DNA of 64,000 nucleotides from Tetracladium setigerum (taxonomy: Eukaryota; Ascomycota; Leotiomycetes; Helotiales): positions 186,001 to 250,000 of the forward strand of contig PZJY01000005.1 of NCBI GenBank assembly GCA_031472005.1, read 5' to 3'. Below, in pieces: positions 11,275-22,278 of the stretch. Made by a program: the position numbers and the translations under genes. The notes under the pieces were generated by a model. It was not told the origin of the DNA and did not search any database. It saw only the letters and a program-made list of their open reading frames with translations. Each line of letters starts with the position of its first letter. Position 1 is the stretch's first letter.

Positions 11275-13415
11275 TCACCTTCCCGGCGGCGGCGGTCTCG
11301 GTCCAACAATCTGCCTCCTCCCACTCCCAATCCCTTGACTTCCTCTATTCTGCCCATCGCCCCCAGTATACCCAGTCCACTGATTAACATCCCACTTCCC
11401 CCCATCCCACCACCAATCCCATCCACGCCCTCCCCTTTAGCAACCTTACTCTTTGTCTCCTTCTGACTCTCCTCCCATTCCTGCTGTCGCTGTCTCTCCA
11501 TTTCCATCTCTCTCTCGAGAAGCGACTTAGATGCCCATCCACCGGCTTTGGTTTTGTTTGAGAGGCGTGGCGCCGACGGTCTTCGGCGTCGTGTTCGGTT
11601 GTGGAGGAGAGTTCGTTGGAGTAGGTTTGTTTGGGTTGAGAGGGTTGCGGGGCGGGGTTGGAGGAGAGGTAACGGTCTGTTCGGTTTGGGGCTGGGTTGA
11701 TAGGGGTAGGTGTGCTGATTTGAGTGGGTGGTGGAGGAGTGGGTTTGTTGTTGTATTTTGCTGGATCGGGGAGAGGTCTGGAACCAGTATGGTGTTTTGT
11801 CACGCGAGGTGTTGGTTCTGGGAGAGCTCGAGGTGGTAGGGTGGGTTCTGGAAGTGGACGAGGAGATTTTGCTGGAGGAGGAGCAGGTTGTTCTTCATTT
11901 GATTGCTGAGAATCCCATTGTTGACGGAGGAATTCTCGCTCGTCTTGCTGTTGCTGTTGATGTTGCTGGTCTTGGTTTCCGGTGTGTCTTGCTGTTAAGC
12001 GAGGACGGCTGCGTGAGCGCGAGCGAGCTTTATTTCCTTGGACTGGTGCTCTTAAACCATTATTCTCAACTGGTAGTTGGGGTCGAGATTGTCTCTCGAG
12101 TTCATATTGTCGTTCGCGCTCTCTGGCTTGCTCTAATTCTCGCTCGAGTTCCTTGATCCTACTGTTCTCTGGGTTGTCCGATTTGGACTTGGAAGTGCCA
12201 TTTTCGGCCTGATACTGGCTCAAGAATTGACCTCGCAATCGGGCATCGCTGTTGCCACGAGCTCTTGTGCGTTCTCGCTGCAAGCTTGCTTCTGCTTCTT
12301 GCTCTTCTCGTTGCCGGTTCTCTTCCTCTAATCGCCAGCGCTTCTCCTCCTCCTCCCACTTTCGCTTCTCCTCTGCGGCTCGTTGTCTCTCTTGTTCCCG
12401 GACTCGTTTGGTTTCATCAGCCCATCGTTGCTCTTCTACGGCTTTAGCTCTTTGTTCTTCGTCTTCTTGCCTTTTACGCTCATCTTCTTCTGCTTGAAGT
12501 CGCAGGCGCTCTTCTTCGGCCTCCTGTTCCCTTCTGCGCTGCTGCTTCTCTGCGAAGCTTGGAACACTCGGAGCGGCATTCGTAATCTGTCTCCTGCCAC
12601 CAAATGACACACCTAGATTGCCTTGACTTGCACCGCCCATATAACCATATTGTGAAATATTCCAAGCCGGAGAAGTCGCACCCTCATCGGACTTTTTACT
12701 CCAACTGCTTACCCCAGGTCCGTTCGATACGGGGGTAGAGGATTTGGTAGGACTCCATCTTCCCGAATTCGAATCGCCCGTCCTCGTGGGTGTTAGACTC
12801 GGTGGTTTGCCGATTGGGTTGAATGTGGATGACGAGTTGCTTGCATTTGATGGCCCTCTTCCTCTGTAACCACCGCCAGACGATGCAGGACCCGTAGATT
12901 GCGGGCTCACAAAGCCAGGCCTTGACTTGCCGCCAATAGGTTGTGGGAAGGCGGAAGGATTGACACGATTTGCTGCTCTACTAAAAGCGCCAATGCATTG
13001 TAAAACTTGAGCCGGGTCCTTGGATTCGTATAGATCGACGGTTAAGAAGACATCGTGGGAATGAAGATTAAAGGGTGGGTTCTTGCAGGACTCGAGGAAG
13101 ATGGAAATGTTTTCCATCTGAACAAAGGGCATCACAGCCTTGGTTTTGAAACGCGCAGTGTTCGGAGCGGCTAGATTAATGAGTCTGAAAATCAAACATT
13201 AGCATGATGATTCTGGAAGCCAAAGTATAGAAGAATGCAGCAGCATACTTGCACAATGCAACGCCATCTTTTAGTGCAGCAATAAGGTCTCCGGCTTGCA
13301 GTCGCTCTCCCAGGGCAGCCTCAATGAAAGAGCGCACCTCATTTGCGGCTTGGTCGGTATATCGATCCAGGCGCAACTTGCGCATATCTTTGTCAAGGGA
13401 AGTCACTGATGCCAT
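11275..13415 (-). CDS. SCP1: Calponin-homology (transgelin/SCP1-like) actin-binding protein with long coiled-coil tail
   Basis: Exon 1 is 13249-13415 and exon 2 is 11275-13184 with a 64-nt intron, giving about 692 aa after bridging two breaks. Residues 1-150 hold a calponin-homology domain: MASVTSLDKDMRKLRLDRYT, LQAGDLIAALKDGVALCKLI, then F-VQMENISIFLESCK and DVFLTVDLYESKDPAQVLQC. After a Ser/Gly/Pro linker comes a highly charged Glu/Arg/Gln coiled-coil stretch (about residues 230-410) and a Pro-rich tail. The C-terminus has WDVNQWTGYTGGDGQNRGSQ and ends in a Pro-rich peptide. Yeast SCP1 is only about 200 aa, so this is the longer filamentous-fungal form. The expected role is actin-filament bundling in cortical patches and hyphal tips. 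Breaks lie at about 11546-11556 and in the C6 run 11398-11403. Confidence 0.8.
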
Positions 13416-14635
13416 GTTTGTTGTTTGTTGATGTTTGCAGTTCGTTTGTTTGTACGAGAGAAGAAAGGAGGTCGGCCGGAAGGCTGCTGCTACTGCTGCT
13501 GCTGCGGCGACCCAGTTGTCGCAATAGGTTGTAAGATTCTGAGATGATGGTGGTGGGGGAGATTTGCCTTGTCATGCGTGGCGGGCGGGCGCATCGAGGC
13601 AGCATGGAAGGTCTTGGCCTTCGTCAGGCTGAATGCAGGGATCGAGATACACGTGATCATGTACTCAGCTCTTGGCAGCAACAGGCTAAATCCAGGAGCG
13701 GACTAGCTCAGCACGTGATGATATGGCTCACGTGGATGAAGTATTGCTTGTTATCGCCCAACTATCGAGGTCAAGACATGAAGTAGAACGTCTTGACTCT
13801 ACTACAGTTGAATCGATGATCAATCTTCATATTTTTCTTCTTAATATCACGTGATCTTGCCCGTTGCCCTGACCGACCAGATCGCTGCCAAGGCCAAGTT
13901 CCCCATCGCTCGTGCAGGGATGATGCATGCGTACGCCCCATACCTGAGCCAAGACACACATCCGACTCTGAACCAATGGTCGGGCAGATGCCGATGCACG
14001 AAATATGCCAATCAGCATCCAGCATCCTTGGGCTTTGTGAGATCTTGCCCTTTCCTCTCAGTCTCTCACTCTCTGACTCTCTCTTGCGACCTCTCTCCCT
14101 TCCACCCTCCTCCGTCCTCCGGCCACCACTGTTCTTGTCTCTTTTTGCCCTTCGCTTCGTCGGCTGCTGAATGATGCTGGACTGGATGCGCTGATGCATC
14201 GGAACCTTCCTCCCCTTCCCTTCCCTGGTCCCTTCCTTACTCTTACTACGCTTGGTGATAGACATACAATAGTCGTCGTGCTCCCCCTTCCCTTCCCTTT
14301 CCTTCCTTCCTTCCTCCTTCCACTCTCTCTCTCTTCATCTTCCCTTCCTCTCTCTATCTTCACTTCATCCATCCTCCTCCTTCCATCTATCTATCTACTA
14401 CCTCATCTACTACTCCTCCTCCCCTCCTACCATCACACTCCCTCTCTCTTCAGCTCCATCTACTACTACCATCTCTATCAAGATCCTCCTCCTCCCAATT
14501 GGACTTTCAGGCCTTCTATATCCTCAGTATACATACATACCCTCTATACTACATTCACCTCTCCATCCATCTCATCCCCTCGTCCGCCCATCCACCACCA
14601 ATCCACCCTTCCAGCCTCTCCTACATGACCTCAAT
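13416..14635. promoter_or_regulatory. Divergent intergenic region, CT-rich
   Basis: Spacer between the divergent starts at 13415 (minus) and 14636 (plus). The half proximal to the plus-strand gene (14040-14620) is a long pyrimidine-rich stretch (TTCCTTCC, CTCTCTC, CATCTACTAC), typical of a filamentous-fungal core promoter and 5' leader. No gene is seen. Confidence 0.5.
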
Positions 14636-15631
14636 ATGAGATATTCTGATCATCGAGCCTCTCCCGTTCTTGTTCTGCCGCCTGCCCCTCTCAATATGAA
14701 CTACAACCCTCCCTCCTTCAATTCCCCATTCGACAATGGCGCGAATGCCCTCTCTTCCTCCTCCAGCAACAACCTCACGCCCTCTGTTGCGCCGCGCCTT
14801 ACTGGTGCGGGACGAAAACGCTCACGCGACGAGGCGGCCGACAATCTCGAGGAGGAATACTTTGCCGTGCAAGACCCCGTCAAATCGGCCGAGAACGAGG
14901 AAGACTGGGTCTACGGTCCTGGCATGACTCTGATCAAGCCGAACAAGGCATACGCGATGGAGGCCGGCAGCCAGACGGGCACATGGGCAGAGGAACAAGA
15001 GCAGGAGAGAGAGAAGGAGAAGGCTGCTCAACTGGCTCAACAGCTAGCCGATCGACCAGTCTTGCGCGCCACGAAGAGTTTGAGACTGGACATGACTGCG
15101 GCGCCCATCGGCGAGGAAAGCCCCAGCATCGGCGCATCATCAGCACCTTCTCCCGAACGATCAAGCTATGTCGAGCCGACCGTAGATGATTTCACGCGTC
15201 ACTTGGGCATTGGGTGGTCGTCTCTTAGCTCCGATCCGGACATTCAGGCTGCCGCGCGAGGTTGGACACGATTTATCGAAAATCACTTCCCCCTCACCAA
15301 CGCCAAAATCAGACTTCAATCCCGCGGTTTGGCCAGCTATCTCGTCGAGGCCGATGAGGGATTCTTCCTCTTCGCGGAGGACCTCAAGAAAGGTCAACTC
15401 GTCAGCAGAAGCCTGGAGAAGACCTGGATGAATCTTAGCAGCCCGATTCCCGTCTTTGAGGGTGAGATTGTCATGGAGGCAGTTGCGACTCCAAGAACCG
15501 TGGTTGAGCCGGCCTTTGGTGCTCACAGCGCTGTCACGAACGGAACAAATGGTACACTTGAGCATTCAGCGGTCGTCAATGGTCGTCAGCTTCCTACGCA
15601 GACAACCGAGGTCGAGATGGACATGAGTTGA
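14636..15631 (+). CDS. Conserved fungal protein of unknown function
   Basis: A single uninterrupted exon of 331 aa with a plausible ATG after a CT-rich leader; an alternative in-frame Met lies 20 residues in (MNYNPPSFNSPF). A short basic segment RKRSRDEAADNLEEEYF looks like a nuclear localisation signal next to an acidic helix. It is followed by EEDWVYGPGMTLIKP, an EQEQEREKEKAAQLAQQL helix, and a folded-looking middle part (VDDFTRHLGIGWSSLSSDPDIQ..., ASYLVEADEGFFLFAEDLKKG). The low-complexity N-terminus and the middle block are typical of Pezizomycotina-restricted proteins. I recognise no named domain. No frame break. Confidence 0.7.
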   Translation: MRYSDHRASPVLVLPPAPLNMNYNPPSFNSPFDNGANALSSSSSNNLTPSVAPRLTGAGRKRSRDEAADNLEEEYFAVQDPVKSAENEEDWVYGPGMTLIKPNKAYAMEAGSQTGTWAEEQEQEREKEKAAQLAQQLADRPVLRATKSLRLDMTAAPIGEESPSIGASSAPSPERSSYVEPTVDDFTRHLGIGWSSLSSDPDIQAAARGWTRFIENHFPLTNAKIRLQSRGLASYLVEADEGFFLFAEDLKKGQLVSRSLEKTWMNLSSPIPVFEGEIVMEAVATPRTVVEPAFGAHSAVTNGTNGTLEHSAVVNGRQLPTQTTEVEMDMS

Positions 15632-16973
15632 TGATATTACGTGGGACAGACAAATGGGGCGTAAAAGTTGCATTTCACTGTTATTTGGAGTTTTTGTTTC
15701 GCATGGTCAGGATGGCTCTTGCATATTGGGATTGGCTGGGTATGGGGAAGGGATAGGAAGGTATGGAAAGGTGTACAATACGGCTGTACCAAAGCTTCAC
15801 CACGGCGCTGGTCGAGGCAAAGCGCGCATCAAATGTGGTCGCTAATAGCATTGCAATCAATATTCTTATTAAGCAGAACTGAGTAAAGCCAATATGATTA
15901 CTATGAAGATGTGTCGTGGAACAGTGAAACCTGCTATTAATTTGGAAGGGTTTGAGCCGATGGATGCATGTAGTCAACTCTCCCTTCTTACCTGGTATTG
16001 CCGAGCACAGTACAACATTGCGCATCTTCACGCTCCTCCTATCAATTTGCACTTGCGGGTGATGGACAGTACAGTATTCCACTGCTGCCATCTCTCTCAT
16101 CGCTCCTTCACCCTGCCGAGCCTGCCCGCCCTGCCCCTTCGTTGCACAATTCGATGTTGTGCAAATTAATGCAAGTCTTGTTTATGATTATTGTGAAACC
16201 TCCCTTGCCTGGTCTTGTCTCTCTTTTGCTGCCACCATTGGGCCGAGGGTGCCCGGCATTTTCTTCTCAGCTCACGATTCAATGGTGCAGCAAGCTGCCA
16301 AGTTCCAATCCACAACCACCCAGTGAGTGAAGAGCGGCTCAGGAACAGCAGAAGACTACTCGCCTCAGCAGGTCAGTCAGACGGCCGCTCCATGGCCACT
16401 CAAACACGAGCAAGACCTGGACTCTCAAGTCCCAGCTGCAAAAGCTGCAAAGGGATTGGGCCACGGGCGGCCTATCGTCTGTCTTCTTTCCGCGAGATCG
16501 CCACCACCGCGCTCGGGCTCGCGATGTTGATTGAATCTTGACCTTGACCATGCCTGCTGCCCACCCAAGGCAAAGCAAAGCAGAGGGCGACCTTTAAACT
16601 TTGCTTGCGCGGGGTGATTTCTGTGTAAACATCACCATCTCCATCCCTCGACGCGTTTTATTTTTTGTTTTGTTGACCCAGTCGGAAAGTCTTTGATAGA
16701 CAGACAGTAGATAGAGTACAGAGTACTCGAGTATTGATTGCTGTCCTTGTCCTCGCCCGCAAAACCAAAAGCAGCAACAGCAGCAGCCTTGTACTACCAA
16801 CAAGAAAGGAATTCGCCTTGTAAACAACCCCGTCTATTCATTCTATTTACCTCTAGGCTGTGCGCGAGTATGCGATTCTGAGTATGCGATCAATACCCCT
16901 CAATACCTACCTACTTGCGAGACGAGAGCGGAGCTGACCTGTCTCCAGTCATACATAATAAGGCTGTATAATA
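15632..16973. other. Intergenic, no supportable gene
   Basis: 3' flank of the 14.6-kb gene and long 5' flank of the BTB gene. Mixed-composition DNA with no conserved frame on either strand. CA/CT-rich sequence before 16973 may be the 5' leader. Confidence 0.4.
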
Positions 16974-18556
16974 ATGGTCTCGCAAGTTGAACCCTCGCAG
17001 TCCCTGACCCTTCGCGGGCCCTCCTCTGTTGTTTCGCGATCCTCGAGACGTCACAGGCATGGTAGATCGCATGCTGGCGGCACCTCCTTCATTCCTCAAA
17101 ACGATTTTCCAATCTTCAGCCAGACGGGCGACGTCGAGATTCTGGTAAAAGTTGGCGATCACACGAATCGATATCTGCTCCACCGGTTGTATCTTTCGCA
17201 ATGCTCTGGATTCTTCGAAGCGAGCACAAGTCAGGAATGGTCGAAAGCTGTTACGGTTGGGAATGCTACGGATCTGGCGAGAATAGGAGAGGATAGTGGG
17301 AGTGAAGCCGGACGAGCGCGAGGAGGGGAGTCCAAGAAACGATGGAGATACGAGCTTGACTCTGGAACCAGTGAAGACGACATCCCAATGCTCGTGCAAA
17401 AGGAGAATATAAGTGGCTCTCTCTTCGGCGCAGTAGAAGCTCGCCCACCACCACCAGTTCGCAACAAACCACCGACCTCCAACCCCTCCTTCTTCCGCTC
17501 CGTCGCAAACCTCTCACTTGTCGCGACACACTCCGACCCTCCACGTTCACAACTCACGCAAGATGATCTCGATCTCCTTGCTGACTACGACAACATGTTC
17601 CGCATCTTCTACAATTACCCTCCTGCTCTCGACGCCATCGACATAGCTACGGCCTACCTCCAATGCAAATCCCTCCTCGCTCTCGCGGATCTCTACGATG
17701 CCTTACAAGTAGTAGGACCACGAATCGACCATCATCTCCTACAATTCCAATCGCGCCTGTGGAAACAAATCGCCAAGTACCCCTCCTCCTACCTCAAACT
17801 CGGCTACCTCGCACAATCCAAGTCCATCTTCCAAGAAGCCCTTACCCACGTCGTCGGCGCCTGGCCCATGGGCGAACGACACCTCCGCTCGCAACTTCCC
17901 GACAGCGTACTTGAGATCATCGAGGATAAAGTAGAGGATTTGGAAGATTTAGTGGGCAAGATTGAGATACGGCTTTTTAGACTTACACTTACGAATTCTC
18001 GCGGGGAGCGCGTTACGCCTCAGAACTCTTATTTGGATTGGCTGGTTGTGAGTCTGTTTAGACAATGGGTTGCTGAGAATACGGCGCCGCCTCCTCCAGC
18101 GCCTTTGCCGCGGGTTTCGCAATCAAGAGATGGTCATGGACGGTCTCTTCCTCGCTCTAATCAACAACAACCACAACCTCACCACCCGCAATCCCAAAAT
18201 CAAAATCAAAATCAAAACCATTCCCAATCCCAAAATCAAAACCAACTCCCACTCCCACCACCACCAATCCCACCCCCACCACAAACCCAAACCTAGGCCG
18301 CACCTACCGCCTCCTCGGCAGCCCTAATCCAAGCACGTACCTCAGCCACGACGACTGCAAGCGCTTCCTTAAGCTCTCACCTGAGATATACTCACGTGAG
18401 AGTCTCAAGAAGTTTGAGCGGCGCCTGGATGAGATGAAGGCTTTGGCTAGGGAGATCGTGAGGCCGTTGATGAGGTGTTGTTTGTTGGGTGATGGTGCGG
18501 GGGTCGGGTATTTGCTTTGTACGAGGGTGGAGGAGAGGGATTTTCCTTGGGTTTGA
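16974..18556 (+). CDS. BTB/POZ-domain protein (one frame break)
   Basis: About 527 aa. The BTB-like fold begins near residue 45: FSQTGDVEILVKVGDHTNRYLLHRLYLSQCSGFFEAS, the usual beta-strand/helix start in which a target-binding dimer interface forms. An insert rich in Ser/Arg follows, and the domain seems to resume with DYDNMFRIFYNYPPALDAIDI and a helical C-terminal extension. A Gln/Asn/Pro tract at 18150-18290 made of CAAAAT/CCCA repeats separates this from a last block (RTYRLLGSPNPSTYLSHDD, then FLKLSPEIYSRESLKKFERR). That block lies in another frame; one missing base within the low-complexity DNA 18190-18295 joins them. The longest single frame stops at 18296 and is probably an artefact of the deletion. 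BTB proteins of this class often act as Cullin-3 adaptors, but no partner can be named here. Confidence 0.7.
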
Positions 18557-19841
18557 GTTGGGGGAGACATGGAAGATGGAATGGAGGGGGAGGAAAGAGG
18601 GAGGGATGGTGTTTGGGTTTTATGAGAAAACGAACGCACTGGATATGGATATGGTAATGATGTGCAACGATTTTATGATCTCATTTTCCCTTTTTTTTTT
18701 TTTTGTTTTGTGCTCTTTCTTCTCCTCTTCTTGTTCTTCTTCCTTCTTCCTCTTTCTTCTCTTTTTAATATTGGATGGAAAGCAAAGCAAAGCAAGCAAG
18801 CAAGCAAGCAAGCGATAACATTATAGCACATGAATCGGGGAGTTGGTTTCATTTTACCTAGGTATTGCTGGGGATATTATTTTCGGTGGTGTCACCGGTT
18901 TGTTGGGAAGAGGGAGGGGGTGATAAATGTTTTTCGGGATACCCCTTTTTGGAGTTTATATTTATGTGTGGAGGGCTTTGTCTATGCTGGAACAGTTAGG
19001 TAAGTAAGTAGGTAGGTAGGTATAGCTCACGTAATACTTGCTTTCTTCACATTAGTAGCGAGGTAGGAAAAAAACATAAAATGCAGGATCATGATTATTT
19101 TTTTCTATTGATATTCCCATACTTCAGAGTGACAGTGGGACAGTGTGCTACTGTTGGAACGTAGATAGTACACTTTGTGATTGAAAATTTGAGTGTTCGC
19201 CGTTGGACTGTAAGATTACATTCAGGACTTCTCTTTTTCGGAGAGGAGTCAGGACCTAGGTCACATACTACTGTCCTGTATATACAGAACAAGTGGCGCT
19301 CCGCTGGCTCTCCGAGAGCCACTGCCGTGGAGGCCGACCACATACTGTACGGTATAGTACTGGTGTGGATTTGACGACATTGAAATTTTACCAAAAAGTA
19401 CGGTTGTACATTACGGAATGACGGGTAGGAAAGTAAAGTAAATGGTGTTCGTAAGCGAGGTAGGCGAGTAGAATGATCACGGTAGCATTTTGGGACAGGG
19501 AGGGGGAGGGGGAGAGTGTCTTTGAAGTAATTGTAATTGATAGCTAAGGTACCTACGGGTACTACTTTAAGCAATTGAGTGTGCACCTTTCTCTTAGTAC
19601 GGAGACTAATAGGTGGGATATATAGTACAGTACAAAAATTATTTTGGAATGACGTTTAACTCGCCATCCATGCATCCATTCGTCCATTCAACTATCCATC
19701 CATCCCACCAGCCTTCAAAAACTTCAAATTTAAAACTCCCAACTCCCAACTCCCAAATATACCTCCAACTCCCAACCCCATCTCCATCTCTAACTCCAAC
19801 TCCAAATCTGCCTTCCCAAACAACCAATCAATCTCAAAAAT
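18557..19841. other. Intergenic, simple-sequence rich
   Basis: 3' regions of the converging BTB and 19.8-kb genes. Contains T13 at about 18691-18703, TTC/TCC tracts, the GCAA repeat at 18781-18813, GTAG/GGTA repeats near 19000-19020 and CCATC repeats near 19670-19700. No gene is seen. Confidence 0.5.
18781..18813. repeat. Tetranucleotide microsatellite (GCAA)n
   Basis: GCAAAGCAAA followed by about six AAGC units. The same motif recurs at 43317-43338. Confidence 0.8.
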
Positions 19842-21449
19842 TCAAAGCTTCGCCCATCCTTTGCCCTTCTTCCTGCTACCAGCACAGAGCTCCTCAAGCG
19901 GAGCAACGGCATCGCGAGAGGCTGACATGAATTCATTCTTGAATGTTCTGATTCTTTGACGATTGATGAGCGAGTGCTTGTTGTTGCGAGCGGGGGTGAT
20001 GTTGTTGTTGTTGCCATTGGTAATGGTGTTGACGTTGTTAGAAGTAGCGGTGATGTTGTCAATACTCGCGGTGGTGATTTTGGGTGATGCAGTCTTGATT
20101 TCTTTCTCCTTGTAATAGAATGGGAACTTCAACTCTGGTTGGATTGTTTGGGCAGAGGAGAGAATGATGGGGTAGGTGATTGTGGTGTTCATGTTGGATT
20201 TGGTAGAGGAGGGAGAGGGGAAGGAAGCGGAGCCAGAGATCTTGATAGATTCATCCTCATCCTCCTCATTCTCCTCCAACTTCGCATATCCATCAAAACC
20301 CGAGTGCTGCTTCTTCCACGAAATCTTGGTAATCTTCTTGATATATTCTCGCAAGTTACCTCTCACATCTCTACACTCCGTCTTGGCGCCACCTTCCGTC
20401 AACTTCTCCGCATGTGTGTTTTGCTGTTCGCCTTCTTGCTCTTGTTGCTTTTCGTCGGTCTCTTGGTCGGCTGTGTCGGCATTGATGATGGCCTGCTGAT
20501 CCGCGGCGCCGTTGACACTATCGGTGGAGTTGCAGGAGCAGGCGTACTCGTCACTGAAGGGGTCTTCTGGGAGGTCTCTGGTAAATTCCGTGCAGGCAGA
20601 GGCTGGAGTTGATTTAGGTGTGATCATAGGATACTCGTAAAGTGCCGTTGTGGAAGCTGCGTAATCTGGAGTAGGGCTGAAGTCTAAGTCTATCAAGTCG
20701 GACAAGTGTGCGCTTGGGGAGTCTTTGTGTTGGTATTGGGAGTGTGAGAGATTGGGACTGTTTTCGATCTTGGGTTCGGAGGAGGGAGAGGACGTGAAGA
20801 TATCATTTTCACCAGTGCTGATTAACTTCTTACCGAAGTGTCGTAGATCGCCCGATTGAAATCCTCGTAGAAGTCCTTCCTCGCTTGGACATGTGGAGGG
20901 TGTGAAGATATCTGAATTGAAAACCTTTTGGCCGAGTTGTCGCATGGCTTCTTTTCGCAATTCTGTAAGCTCTGAGCTGTCGATGAAAGGATTCTGAGGT
21001 GGGTTCAGGGAGGCGGCGAGCGTGAGTGCTGTGGTTGATGTGGTGTTGTTTGTGATGGGGACGAATCGCTCTGCCAAGGTATCTTGTCGTTGTTTGCTGC
21101 TGTAGGCAGAGATGGAGGTGGAGGAGGAATGGATATCTGGTGTTGGGACTTGGGAGAAGGGTATTAACTTTGGATTGTCGAGTTGGTCCTCGAGGAGGGC
21201 GTATTGGGAGCGCATTGAAGACATGTTGATGAGAGACGGTGGGTTTGATTCTCGAGTGTTTCGTCTTTCAAGGTAAGACTTACTTCCTGAGAGTTGTGTC
21301 ACTGAGTGACTGGCTCTTTTGGATTGCGATCTCGAGAAGTTGGTTGTGGAGTGGTGGTCCCTCGAGGATTTGGTTCTTGAGATTGTGGTTGTGAAGTGTC
21401 TACCGTTCAGGCGAGGTGAGGATTTGGCGGCTGAGGGTTTGGCGCTCAA
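19842..21449 (-). CDS. Low-complexity fungal protein of unknown function; N-terminus uncertain
   Basis: The frame is open from 21449 to the stop at 19842. The first in-frame ATG is at 21227 (MSSMRSQYALLEDQL), which would give 461 aa. Upstream of it the frame remains open and encodes a basic Ser-rich segment (SRSQSKRASHSVTQLSGSKS). A second basic frame (21446-21697) abuts it with the same offset seen at the other one-base deletions, so the true start may lie further upstream. The body is Ser/Thr/Asn-rich with short conserved-looking patches (PNPFIDSSELTELRKEAMRQ-like, then ECRDVRGNLREYIKKITKIS, then NRQRIRTFKNEFMSASRDAV near the end). No known domain. The C-terminal Arg/Lys motif and the ARNNKHSLINRQRIR segment suggest an ordered tail. 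Confidence 0.6.
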   Translation of the reverse strand: MSAKPSAAKSSPRLNGRHFTTTISRTKSSRDHHSTTNFSRSQSKRASHSVTQLSGSKSYLERRNTRESNPPSLINMSSMRSQYALLEDQLDNPKLIPFSQVPTPDIHSSSTSISAYSSKQRQDTLAERFVPITNNTTSTTALTLAASLNPPQNPFIDSSELTELRKEAMRQLGQKVFNSDIFTPSTCPSEEGLLRGFQSGDLRHFGKKLISTGENDIFTSSPSSEPKIENSPNLSHSQYQHKDSPSAHLSDLIDLDFSPTPDYAASTTALYEYPMITPKSTPASACTEFTRDLPEDPFSDEYACSCNSTDSVNGAADQQAIINADTADQETDEKQQEQEGEQQNTHAEKLTEGGAKTECRDVRGNLREYIKKITKISWKKQHSGFDGYAKLEENEEDEDESIKISGSASFPSPSSTKSNMNTTITYPIILSSAQTIQPELKFPFYYKEKEIKTASPKITTASIDNITATSNNVNTITNGNNNNITPARNNKHSLINRQRIRTFKNEFMSASRDAVAPLEELCAGSRKKGKGWAKL

Positions 21450-22278
21450 AGATCAGGTGATGGACTGTCTGGCTTTCGGGCAATTAGTCGCTGGGAGTTT
21501 ATTTTTACAGTGTCTGTCTCTGGAGGCTTTATCTGGAAGTGTTTGGCTCTTGAGGTTTGGTTCTTAAAGGTCTGGTTCGAGAGCGACTTGTTCAAAAGCC
21601 TTGCTTGTGAGCAACGAAATCTGAACGTCGAACAACCATAAGAAAAAGAAAAGAACAAAGTGGGAAGATGGAAGACAGTACGTAAGGGCCTCAACAAAGT
21701 CAGTTCAATTCATAATGATAGCTTGTTTACTTTTGGAGGCTGTCTGAACACCACCCGGACTTGCTAAGCGAGCCTCGCTAGTGGGGTTTGCGTTGTGAGA
21801 ACAGACAGCCATTGTCAATTTTAGTCAAAAGAACTGATTAGAGAGAACTTTGAAAACAATTAGAGAGACACTATGCTCTGAAAATTTCTACTTTTGACGC
21901 CCCAATACTATTTATCAGCAACTAAAGCTTTTTGAAGCTGATCAAGCAGATCCTGAGTATGGTCTAGCAAAGGGTCTCGCAATGGACCAGATTTCTTTGA
22001 GAAATATTAACACACAAAGTTTCATTTTCTCTCTCTATATTCTACAACTGTTTGAACTCGAAAACTTGGGAGATCATCATGTTTGAGGGAGTACGATGTT
22101 TGAGAAATGTGAAAGGCAAACATGAGGTCGTGATGGCCGTCTGTTTGAGTCTTGGCATTAAACACCATTGAGCCAATGAAACGCGGGGCAGTGACGACCT
22201 CGAAAATTTATTTGCTTGAGCTCGACATAAATTTCCAACCCTCCAAAACATACATCCACCCACCCATAACCACCCAAA
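21450..22278. promoter_or_regulatory. Divergent intergenic region
   Basis: Spacer upstream of the 19.8-kb gene (minus) and MAK11 (plus), with a possible N-terminal coding extension of the former as far as 21697. Beyond that no conserved frame is seen. The last 60 bp before 22279 are CCA/CCAAC-rich, as in a fungal 5' leader. Confidence 0.4.

Noticed and set aside
11531..12665. Plus-strand frames over the coiled-coil part of the SCP1-like gene
   Set aside because: Antisense reading of a repetitive Glu/Arg/Gln coiled coil; these have no start context and no domains.
18489..18818. 109-aa frame at the 3' end of the BTB gene
   Set aside because: Overlaps the true C-terminal coding sequence (after the deletion) and a T-rich 3' tract.
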